Below are positions 9,585 through 17,269 of a stretch of 42,265 nucleotides of DNA, one piece after another. The position numbers were made by a program, and so were the translations under genes. Every line of letters begins with the position of its first letter. Position 1 is the stretch's first letter. Under the pieces are notes generated by a model. It did not search any database. It was not told where the DNA came from and saw only the letters and a program-made list of their open reading frames with translations. This stretch comes from Heliobacterium mobile (GTDB lineage Bacteria; Bacillota; Desulfitobacteriia; Heliobacteriales; Heliobacteriaceae), in NCBI RefSeq assembly GCF_009720735.1, contig NZ_WNKU01000027.1, forward strand, positions 1-42,265, written 5' to 3'.

Positions 9585-12500
9585 TCAGTCATCGTCTTTT
9601 AATTCTTCAATAATCCGCTGTATCACCGCCGAGTCAATTCCACCCCGGGCGTCGTCCTCCGTTATGATAAGATTCCCGCCCTCTTCAATAGGAAAGATTC
9701 CCTTGGCTCTGTACCAAGCAAGCTTCGCTTCCCACCGTCGCTTATAGGCCGGATCGTGAAGCATGCCAAGATGTTCCCAGTAGTATATCGTTCCTGAATC
9801 ATCATCTTCGATCGTAAAATCCGGAAGTTTCACGTCATCATCGATTTTTAATTCCTTTTCATAGGTGTAGTTTAGGTTGTGCATATGCAGAAGATCGGCG
9901 ATGATCACTTCCGATTTCGAACGGACCAGCTCCCCACGGACTGTTCGATGGATTAGGCGGTCCTCTAAGTATATCCCTTTGAAGTTAAACATTTTTGGGG
10001 CTTCAAAGAGATTGGTGTAGCGCCGAGCCGTTTCGGAGTACTTGCTCGATGCATACTTGAGCATTTCCGTTCGGGGTCCCTGATGCAGGATGACGATTCT
10101 ATTTTTTTGCCGGGTGAGGGCCGTATACAAAAGCTCTGGGGACAAGAGCTGTGAATGTTTCGGCATGATGAAGATGACAAGGCCAAATTCACTGCCTTGG
10201 GATTTATGTACCGTCAGGGCATAGGCCAGTTCGAGGAGGGGATTCCCTTCATCGCTAAAGTCAGAAGATTTAAATTCGTACGTATATCCCGGTTGAGAGG
10301 CAAACTCAACGTTGAAGTGGCTAGCATTTTTCGCAAACTGTCCGACGACTAATCCAATTTCCCCATTGGCGATGTAGCGAAGACCGTCTTTCGGATAAAT
10401 ATAATCTCTGCCGTGATTATAGGTGTTAATCACCTTATCGCCATAGACCAGTTTTTCTGGCCCCATGGGTTTGGGGAAGTACCGGTTAAATCTTTTTTGG
10501 GCAGAAGCCATTTTTTGTTTTCGAAAGGTTTGGTGGATGAAGCGGTTAATTCGTGTAACACCGAAGATAGAGTTGTTTACGGGGGAAAGAATCTGCCAGT
10601 TTTCCACGCCTTTGGCCGGGGAATGTTTTCCGTTTTCTTTCAGGTCCGTTTGAAAGGAGATATATTTGCCGTCGATGACTCCGCCGAGCGAAATGTCAAA
10701 CTGGCGCTCATCCGTTTCATCGGTTAGGTTTAGTTCTTCAATGATCACCTGTTTTAATATCTCCGGAAGCTCTTCTTCTCGTTCCCATTGGATAAAGCGA
10801 AGATGCTCAGAATCGTTAAAAGAAAAACCGGGATCAAAAAGTTCATCTTCCGAGGGAGCTACCTTCTCTTGGGCAAACCATTGGGCGAGACGGAGGTCAG
10901 CGCGAAGGTTTCCGCCAGTGTCGTCATTTTTACTATCCACATCATTGTCGTCTTTGTCTTCGCTTTGGCGGCGAGGGATGGTTAACTGGCCGTATCCATT
11001 TCCGACTTTTGGGAAGGTCTGATTATTATTTTCCGGTGTTAAATAGGAAACGATATCTACGAAGGGACGCCCGGTTCCGATCGGAGGAAGTTGCTTGGGG
11101 TCACCGGCTAGGATAAGCCGCTTTACCCCTTCCATCGACTCAAGAAGAGCGCCTAACATATCTTCCGTTAACATGGAGGCTTCATCTACGATCACTGTCT
11201 CTGGAGTTGGTTCGCCTTTTTCATGTCGCAGGAAAAAGCGGCAGGTCTGGTAATCATAGCGCTTACGACGGCCCAAAAATTGTGCAACTGTATAGGCTTC
11301 GATTTTTGCTTCCTTTGCGACGGATTCTAAGCGGACACGGGCTTTTCCGGTCGGAGCGAGTAGGAGAACGCCGCCCTGGTGAATTTGCGCCTGCGATATG
11401 AGGACGGAAAGCAGCGTCGTCTTTCCGGTCCCGGCCGGGCCGATAAGTACAGAGAACCTCGACTCGGCCAGTTCCTTTAAAATCGCCGATTTTTCTATGC
11501 GAGCCTGTTCTTCGAGAGGATCCAGTTCGGTATCATCGGAATCGTTGTGACCATCGGTTTTATCCAGCTGGTCATTAAGCAATTGCCGCCAGTCTGCGTG
11601 GATGCTGTGGCGCTTTCCTTTCGTCCGTTTGCGAATCTTATCGCGAACAAGCGAGCCGATTTCTTCGTAGCGTTTTAGTTGATAGGCCCGTTCCCCGACT
11701 GCCATCTCCACAAAGACGATTTCTGGAGAAAAGCCAGGTTCTATGATGGCGATGATGTCATTATGAACGTGTTTTAATGTAGGAATCGGCAGGTTTTGAA
11801 TTGCTGCAATCACGTCTGATTTGGGAAGGAGACTGTGACCGCTTTCGGCGGCCTCTTCCAGGATCTGAATGGCTGCGGCGCGGATTCTTCGTGGATCAAA
11901 ATCAGATTGTAAGGCCGATGGTTCTGGGATTGGATATTTTGTTTGGATGCTTTCGTCTGGGAGCATCCCTTTATCGATGGTCCAGAAAGAAACCGGTTCG
12001 AGGAGGAGCCGGGTTTGCTCATAAATCAGATAGGGATTCTCGATGATCTGTTCATCGGTAGTAGCTAATCCTTGCTTTCTTCGGAGTTCCGGAATATAGA
12101 GCAAGCAGGCTTGAGCTATCGTCAGGTTGAACCGGCACAGCAGTTGAAAGAGGCTGCGGCGCGTAGGTGGTAATGACTGCCACGCCTTTTGAAGTTCAGG
12201 CCCGACATTTTTGACGAGGGCAGGCGGCAGCAAGGACGAGGGATCACGGAACAGCTGATCGACCAAATCCCAGATCGACTGATCTTCTGTAAGGTTTTCA
12301 TGGAGAGCTTGGGCGACGAAGTTCCCCAGTTTAATCCCAAACGCCGTAAGGCATGCACCTAGACCGGGGAAGGGGCCGCGAGCCTGCCAAATTTCCGAGA
12401 TGCGCTCGTCAATCCATTGCAGACATTGATCCCAAGGGCCCTCAAACTCTTTTTTGATGGCATGAAGCGCTTCCGCACAGGTGATGAGGCATTCGATTGC

Positions 12501-13349
12501 TGTATCTTGACTAACATGTTCGCTGGTATAGGAGAACTCCAGCATTTTTTCTACCGGCGCAAAGGCGATCATGGGGGTATAGTCGAAGTCAGGCTGCTCT
12601 TTTACGCGAGCAAAGATTTCTTGATAAGGGAAGATAAAACCGTCGGTAAAGTCGGGACGAATGCTGTGCTGTACCATGGTCTCCCAAAGAGACGCTCCGA
12701 AGTCATTAGAACCATTGGTCTCATATTCGATGGCTTCACCGATGTGGTTTATTCGGCCAATCCCAATGATAACCCGCCGGTGATCTTCCACAAAGGGGAC
12801 TTGTTTCGCGTATAAAAAACAGAGAGAGCCCGGCTGTAGGTGACTGTGAAAGCAGTCGAGAAGTTGTTTTTGGTTCGATTTTTCTTGCCACCAGTTATTT
12901 TTGAAGTTCAGTGGCGGTTCTCTGTTTTCATCTAGCTGTAGAGGATAAACCGATTCAAGCTCGTCTTTGCTCACTTTGAGCATCCAGCGAAAGGGGACGG
13001 ACGCGACAGAATAGGGGGGATATCGAAGTGGAGTAGGCCGAAAATGACCGTGAGTTTGCCTATTGAATTCAGCCAGAGGATGCTTGGCGATTCTGTGATA
13101 TTCAAAGTCGGCCATAAACATTCCACGCTCGAGCGCACAAGGAGGCCATTGTTCGTTCGGGAGGTCGGCGATGCTCTTCCCAGCAACGGCTAATTCTTGG
13201 GCATCATCTTTTTCTTCGCTGATTCGTTTCAATCGTAGACAACTGGTATTTTCTTGTGGATGCGTACATACGGTTCCGTTCCATCCACCGTCATGCCATG
13301 GAACTCTTACGGAAAGGTGCATGAATGGAAAGGGCATTTGATGGTCCAA
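9585..13349 (-). CDS. RecD-like SF1 helicase with C-terminal PD-(D/E)XK-type nuclease domain
   Basis: This protein has about 1254 residues from the chosen start. A roughly 600-residue N-terminal part has no motif I can name. A RecD/TraA-type helicase core follows: Walker A GPAGTGKT at about 637-644, motif II DEAS near 722, GDPKQLPPIG shortly after, and the UvrD_C_2-type VHKSQGSEF near 1043. The last 150 residues carry SKSE, then LPDFTI and YWEHLGM, an arrangement typical of small PD-(D/E)XK (DUF559/Vsr-like) nuclease domains fused to helicases. I chose TTG 13347-13349 because AAAAGGGG lies 8 bases upstream; ATG at 13335-13337 is the alternative, and an open frame reaches 13421. Inferred role: ATP-driven unwinding coupled to DNA cleavage, as in defence proteins. 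The gene is a single-cistron unit ending in a strong terminator. The function of the N-terminal half is unknown. Confidence 0.8.
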   Translation of the reverse strand: MDHQMPFPFMHLSVRVPWHDGGWNGTVCTHPQENTSCLRLKRISEEKDDAQELAVAGKSIADLPNEQWPPCALERGMFMADFEYHRIAKHPLAEFNRQTHGHFRPTPLRYPPYSVASVPFRWMLKVSKDELESVYPLQLDENREPPLNFKNNWWQEKSNQKQLLDCFHSHLQPGSLCFLYAKQVPFVEDHRRVIIGIGRINHIGEAIEYETNGSNDFGASLWETMVQHSIRPDFTDGFIFPYQEIFARVKEQPDFDYTPMIAFAPVEKMLEFSYTSEHVSQDTAIECLITCAEALHAIKKEFEGPWDQCLQWIDERISEIWQARGPFPGLGACLTAFGIKLGNFVAQALHENLTEDQSIWDLVDQLFRDPSSLLPPALVKNVGPELQKAWQSLPPTRRSLFQLLCRFNLTIAQACLLYIPELRRKQGLATTDEQIIENPYLIYEQTRLLLEPVSFWTIDKGMLPDESIQTKYPIPEPSALQSDFDPRRIRAAAIQILEEAAESGHSLLPKSDVIAAIQNLPIPTLKHVHNDIIAIIEPGFSPEIVFVEMAVGERAYQLKRYEEIGSLVRDKIRKRTKGKRHSIHADWRQLLNDQLDKTDGHNDSDDTELDPLEEQARIEKSAILKELAESRFSVLIGPAGTGKTTLLSVLISQAQIHQGGVLLLAPTGKARVRLESVAKEAKIEAYTVAQFLGRRKRYDYQTCRFFLRHEKGEPTPETVIVDEASMLTEDMLGALLESMEGVKRLILAGDPKQLPPIGTGRPFVDIVSYLTPENNNQTFPKVGNGYGQLTIPRRQSEDKDDNDVDSKNDDTGGNLRADLRLAQWFAQEKVAPSEDELFDPGFSFNDSEHLRFIQWEREEELPEILKQVIIEELNLTDETDERQFDISLGGVIDGKYISFQTDLKENGKHSPAKGVENWQILSPVNNSIFGVTRINRFIHQTFRKQKMASAQKRFNRYFPKPMGPEKLVYGDKVINTYNHGRDYIYPKDGLRYIANGEIGLVVGQFAKNASHFNVEFASQPGYTYEFKSSDFSDEGNPLLELAYALTVHKSQGSEFGLVIFIMPKHSQLLSPELLYTALTRQKNRIVILHQGPRTEMLKYASSKYSETARRYTNLFEAPKMFNFKGIYLEDRLIHRTVRGELVRSKSEVIIADLLHMHNLNYTYEKELKIDDDVKLPDFTIEDDDSGTIYYWEHLGMLHDPAYKRRWEAKLAWYRAKGIFPIEEGGNLIITEDDARGGIDSAVIQRIIEELKDDD

Positions 13350-13500
13350 TGATGACACCCCTTTTATATGAAGTAAAGATAAGATGTGGTCCCATAATGG
13401 TATATTACAAAATAATTCCAAGTAATGCTAGCAACATCTTTAGTTTATCCTACCACCGGTGTTCTGGGCTTGCATTGATACTTGGAGCAGGTTTAACTAC

Positions 13501-13515
13501 GTTGAACACGTCAAC
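13501..13515. promoter_or_regulatory. Short palindrome upstream of the HEPN gene
   Basis: GTTGA-ACACG-TCAAC is a perfect 5-bp inverted repeat with a 5-base centre, about 95 bp before the TTG of the HEPN gene and in the divergent gap between it and the RecD-like gene. It could be an operator for a small dimeric repressor. This is suggested only by symmetry and position. Confidence 0.2.
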
Positions 13516-13607
13516 TATGCCGAGTTCCCAGGCGAAATATTTCTGTGATGGGGTAAAAGCTTATAAAAGCGACTTGCTGACCAAAAGTATAAGGGGGGAG
13601 AGAATTA

Positions 13608-14018
13608 TTGAACCCAAAAGAGATGCGCTGGCGTCAACGGTTTGAGAATTTCCACAAAGCCTATGGTCAGTTTCAAGAGGCGATCGTAGCTTATGATCAA
13701 CTGAATTTGCTCGAGAAAGAAGGTTTAATTCAGCGGTTTAAATACGCCTTAGAATTAGCTTGGAAAACATTAAAGGATTATCTCGAGGCCAAAGAAGTCA
13801 TAGCCAATTTCCCCAGGGATGTGATAGAGGAAGCATGCCGCTGTGAGCTGATTGGAGACGGTGATACATGGACGGAAATGTTAGAAAGCAGGCGTACCCT
13901 TATCTATACGTTCAATGAAGAGCGGCTTAACTTGGCTTTATATCAAATCAAAGGCGATTACTATAAAGCTTTATCCCAAGTTCATCAGCGGCTTCAAAAC
14001 GATTTCGAAAGGAAATGA
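13608..14018 (+). CDS. HI0074-family HEPN protein (nucleotidyltransferase substrate-binding type)
   Basis: The 136-residue, all-helical protein matches the HI0074 family: RWRQRFENFHKAYGQF at the start, then ALELAWKTLKDYLE, and ESRRTLIYTFNEERL near the end. The TTG start at 13608 is supported by a very strong AAGGGGGGAG 8 bases upstream. HI0074 proteins normally pair with a MNT-type nucleotidyltransferase as a toxin-antitoxin or modifying pair, but no such gene lies beside it: the next 55 bp lead straight into the 3' end of the opposing HelD-like gene. The usual HEPN motif R-x4-H has Tyr at position 100 (R95..Y100), so RNase activity is doubtful. It may be an orphan or may act with the flanking helicases, which is inference. 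Confidence 0.8.
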   Translation: MNPKEMRWRQRFENFHKAYGQFQEAIVAYDQLNLLEKEGLIQRFKYALELAWKTLKDYLEAKEVIANFPRDVIEEACRCELIGDGDTWTEMLESRRTLIYTFNEERLNLALYQIKGDYYKALSQVHQRLQNDFERK

Positions 14019-14071
14019 TAAGACGAGTTTTGGGCCGTTTCAAGTTTAGGGGACTTTTTTTCGCCTCCATA

Positions 14072-16804
14072 CTACACATTTTCCACCGTAATCCCCCGAT
14101 AAAATTTCAGACATATATACGCCATCGTCTCTACGGCCCAAAGGTGGAATTCATCTGGCGAAATGAACTCATCGCTCTTTCGCTTGAAAAACAGTTGAAT
14201 ATATCCGGAGTATTTTGTACGTTCTAACTTTGTTCCCGCTTTTTTCTCCAGGGAAGATCCATAACGCCTCGTGATTATTTGGCAATAGTGCTCATTTCGG
14301 GAACGGTCTTTGCACTCAAGGTGGATTCCTACCGTTAAAGCTTTTTCCCGCTGCTGAAATGACCATTCAAAATATACCCCGGAGGTATTGGTGGAAATTT
14401 GATAAGAAGTAGAGTGAGTACCTGCAGGAGGTAGCTTCAGTGTAATTTTTTGCTGTGTGAGCTTCTGCTGGAGCAACTGTCGTAAATGTTCAAAAATATT
14501 TACTTGCAGTGCGACGGGATTGAGCTTTTCCTTAACGGCTGGGATTACTTCAGGGGGAACGGAGGAGCCAAGACTGGAAGACAGGCTAGCAGGTACGAGG
14601 GGTGAAGGAGGACCGATATGTACGATCATGAGTTCATGAAGTGCCCGTGTGAAGACGAAGTGCAAACGCTTTCTGTCTTCATCGGTATCTTTGTAATTCG
14701 TACTGGAAACATCCCAGGCGATGACGGCATCTAATTCTAATCCTTTGGCCTGATAACTATCGATAATCAGGCAGGGGGTGTTTCGCTCCGATGTCTGTGA
14801 AGAGGCAAATGTATAGGTGTTAACGCCATTGGGCTGATGCTGCAGCTCTGCATAGACTTGCCGGCTTTCCCGAATGCTCCCTGTGATGATGGCGATCCAG
14901 AAGTGCTGTTTATGCGTAAGCCATGTTCGAATCGTCCGATGGGCGGTGATGATTGCCTGCTCAAAGGTTTCGGCTTTTTGATACATCGGGGCTAACCCTG
15001 AACGGGGAAAGGGATTGCTCTTTTGGGTATTTTCCGGGAGGACTTGGTTGGCTAAGGTGGTAATTTCCTGGGTGGAACGGTAGTTGGTCGTTAAGGAGAA
15101 AAACAGCGCTTTTTTCTCTCCGAAGAAGGGAAGATCGCATAGCCCATGCCAAACGTTACCGAGGCCGCGGTGGGGAACCGTATTTTGGGCAGGATCCCCG
15201 ACGAGCGTAAACCGTGGTTTGTTCATACAGAGCGAAAGGGTTTGAAGCTCGAGCGGATTCATATCCTGGACTTCGTCAATGGCGATGTGTTGAAAGGTCC
15301 GGTGGCTTCCATTCAACCATAGGTGGATATAGCAAATGGGGGCAAGGTCTTCGCGGCGAATTTTTCCTGCTTTCAACAAATCGATTGTGAGTCCCCAATC
15401 GGACACCGGTTGATGTAAATACTCTTGACCGATTAAAGATATTAGGAAATCCATATAGACCCGGATAGGAGATGGACGAGGGAAACCATCCAGATAGGGA
15501 TGCCACCTTTTATGGAATTCATCGATGGCCTCAGTAGCTTTTTGCTCATCCTCTTCGAGCGGGTTTCCGGTGAGGACAAAGCTTGAAAAGCGTTTATGGA
15601 TGAACTCTTGAATTTTTTTGATGCGATGAGTAAAGGGTTGGGTAGGAATTTGCTCTTCCCATAGACGCAATTGTTCTTCTCGAGTAAGCATAAAGATGCC
15701 TCGATATGTTGGAAAAACGATGTCTCTTACATAGGTAACATATTCTTTGTGCGTATAAGCGACGAGGAACGCTGCAATTCGTTCCCCAAATTCCAGAGAT
15801 CCCTTAACGCGGGAAGTGGTGATCGAATGGTTAATCCAATGGGTAAGAATCTGCGGATGGGGAATGTCTGTAGATAAGATTTCATAATGATCTTCCATCA
15901 GAACCACAGCTAATTCGGTGACCGATAGTACGAAGTCTTCATAGGTAGCCCATTGAATTTTTGACGGAGTAAAACCCGGCACATTGATGCCCGCCATATA
16001 CTGAGACAGTAAACGCGTTGGGCTTATCACGAGTGTTTGCTCTAAGGCCAGTTGATTGTTGAGATATAGGTAGGCCAGGCGGTGTAGAAGCACTGCGGTT
16101 TTTCCGGAACCGACCGTCCCTTGAAGAAGAATGCTTCGCCCAAATGGGGCAGAGATGATCTTCATCTGTTCGGCTTGAACGGTGGCAATAATTTTCCGGG
16201 CATGGGGATATGTATTGCTCCGCAATACTTCATTTAAAAAAGAATCGCCTGATTCAGAACGACTGAGGTTATGAACCTCGAGGAGCATGCCCTTTTCGAT
16301 GCGAATCCGACGTTTTAGGGATGTACACCCGGATATCGGTTTGCCAAGATTGTTGTAATAACGAATTCGCCCGATACCGGCTTGAGACCGTATCGCTGCG
16401 GCAAAAGGACTGTGCCATGAGGTGAGTTGGAATTGAATCAGTGGATTTTGATCGAAAGACATGAGTGTTTTTTCTAAGCTTTCCCGAGTGCGCAGATCCT
16501 GCTCTGTCACATATACTATAAGTTTCGTGTTATGACCGTCTTCGAGAAAATCGGCACGCATCAAATAGGGCGATTGAGAAAGGCGCTCGACAAATTGTTG
16601 TAGGGAAAGGTGATCTTGATCTTTCTTCCGTAGCCAACGGTTGGTTGTCTCATCGTAGGGGTTATCCATGATCTTAAGTTTTTCGATTTCTGCTCCATGT
16701 TGCTTTATGATTTTTTGGAGCTCCGACTGTACTTTGGACAGTCGGGTCTGCTCTTCAATAAACGGAGACGTTTTTTTCCCTTGCTTGCGTTCAGCTTTCG
16801 GCAT
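14072..16804 (-). CDS. HelD-like superfamily 1 helicase
   Basis: The 910-residue protein resembles HelD, the ATP-driven factor that releases stalled RNA polymerase, more than UvrD. The N-terminus is a charged coiled coil, then a DUF-like linker; the ATPase core follows with Walker A GTVGSGKT at 229-236, motif II DEVQD at 510-514 and late motifs DSYQAKGLELDAV and FTRALHELM. HelD proteins show the same sequence IxxTIQxEQ before Walker A; here it is IIATVQAEQ. About 120 residues after the helicase form an extra alpha/beta domain of unknown type, with a distant look of DUF4268. The ATG has AAAGGGGAG 7 bases upstream. It points away from the GTPase gene and toward the HEPN gene. A defence role is inferred from its neighbours; a general transcription role is the main alternative. 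Confidence 0.75.
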   Translation of the reverse strand: MPKAERKQGKKTSPFIEEQTRLSKVQSELQKIIKQHGAEIEKLKIMDNPYDETTNRWLRKKDQDHLSLQQFVERLSQSPYLMRADFLEDGHNTKLIVYVTEQDLRTRESLEKTLMSFDQNPLIQFQLTSWHSPFAAAIRSQAGIGRIRYYNNLGKPISGCTSLKRRIRIEKGMLLEVHNLSRSESGDSFLNEVLRSNTYPHARKIIATVQAEQMKIISAPFGRSILLQGTVGSGKTAVLLHRLAYLYLNNQLALEQTLVISPTRLLSQYMAGINVPGFTPSKIQWATYEDFVLSVTELAVVLMEDHYEILSTDIPHPQILTHWINHSITTSRVKGSLEFGERIAAFLVAYTHKEYVTYVRDIVFPTYRGIFMLTREEQLRLWEEQIPTQPFTHRIKKIQEFIHKRFSSFVLTGNPLEEDEQKATEAIDEFHKRWHPYLDGFPRPSPIRVYMDFLISLIGQEYLHQPVSDWGLTIDLLKAGKIRREDLAPICYIHLWLNGSHRTFQHIAIDEVQDMNPLELQTLSLCMNKPRFTLVGDPAQNTVPHRGLGNVWHGLCDLPFFGEKKALFFSLTTNYRSTQEITTLANQVLPENTQKSNPFPRSGLAPMYQKAETFEQAIITAHRTIRTWLTHKQHFWIAIITGSIRESRQVYAELQHQPNGVNTYTFASSQTSERNTPCLIIDSYQAKGLELDAVIAWDVSSTNYKDTDEDRKRLHFVFTRALHELMIVHIGPPSPLVPASLSSSLGSSVPPEVIPAVKEKLNPVALQVNIFEHLRQLLQQKLTQQKITLKLPPAGTHSTSYQISTNTSGVYFEWSFQQREKALTVGIHLECKDRSRNEHYCQIITRRYGSSLEKKAGTKLERTKYSGYIQLFFKRKSDEFISPDEFHLWAVETMAYICLKFYRGITVENV

Positions 16805-16982
16805 GGGCGAACTCCCCTTTGCAAAAGTGGAGTAAAAAGCACAGTGACCGTAAGGGATTACCTTGAGGGATTATATTATAATTTATCCATAATTTTCAAT
16901 ATTCTTTCTGAGCTAGAGTGTTAGTTTGTAAAGCCCTGTCGCCGATCCTATGGAACGCTGATATAGATATGTAGAAAACAAA

Positions 16983-17014
16983 AAAGAGGTTTTGCTTGTG
17001 AGCAAGACCTCTTT
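16983..17014. terminator. Hairpin terminator between divergent genes
   Basis: AAAGAGGTTTTGCT pairs with AGCAAGACCTCTTT (one G-T wobble) around a 4-base loop. T-rich runs lie on the minus side. It is 17 bp beyond the stop of the gene remnant at 17032-17214 on the minus strand, so it probably was that gene's terminator. The stretch 16805-16982 shows nothing else I can support. Confidence 0.65.
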
Positions 17015-17031
17015 CCTATTTTACATATTTC

Positions 17032-17214
17032 CTATAGCCTCGGTCGGTAGATGCCGGTTGCAAACGCGCTGTATATCCGTCTCACGATGGTACACGGGAA
17101 GAGCTTAATGTAGTGCTCCACTTGGATAGCCCATACCAACAGTCTTGAAATGGATAAGCCGTCATAAGATAAATACCGGAAAGGTTTGTCTACTATCGTA
17201 CTGTACTGCCGAAG
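17032..17214 (-). pseudogene. C-terminal gene remnant, family unknown
   Basis: A 60-codon open frame without a start codon ends at TAG 17032-17034. It includes KPFRYLSYDGLSISRLLVWA and ends ATGIYRPRL. The residue use is protein-like and a proper terminator follows directly, so I read it as the tail of a lost minus-strand gene. I do not recognise the family. Confidence 0.3.
17145..17173 (+). promoter_or_regulatory. Possible sigma-A promoter for the GTPase gene
   Basis: TTGAAA (17145-17150), 17 bases, then GATAAA (17168-17173). The -35 matches the consensus at five of six positions and the -10 at four. It lies about 95 bp before the start codon of the GTPase-like gene. It overlaps a gene remnant on the other strand. 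Confidence 0.3.
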
Positions 17215-17269
17215 TTAGCTACCCTAAGAATAGTGCTTTCAAACGGTACGAACGAGACGAAAGGAGCCA

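Noticed and set aside
13325-13645. 106-codon plus-strand gene before the HEPN gene
   Set aside because: It overlaps the start of the large minus-strand helicase and the HEPN start, has no ribosome site, and its residue use is not protein-like.
14015-14227. Missing nucleotidyltransferase partner of the HEPN protein
   Set aside because: The frame is antisense to the HelD-like gene and lacks GS-x10-DxD.
16922-17232. tRNA, group II intron or riboswitch between the HelD-like and GTPase genes
   Set aside because: No cloverleaf, intron domain V or known riboswitch core is visible; the stretch is better explained by a gene tail with its terminator.
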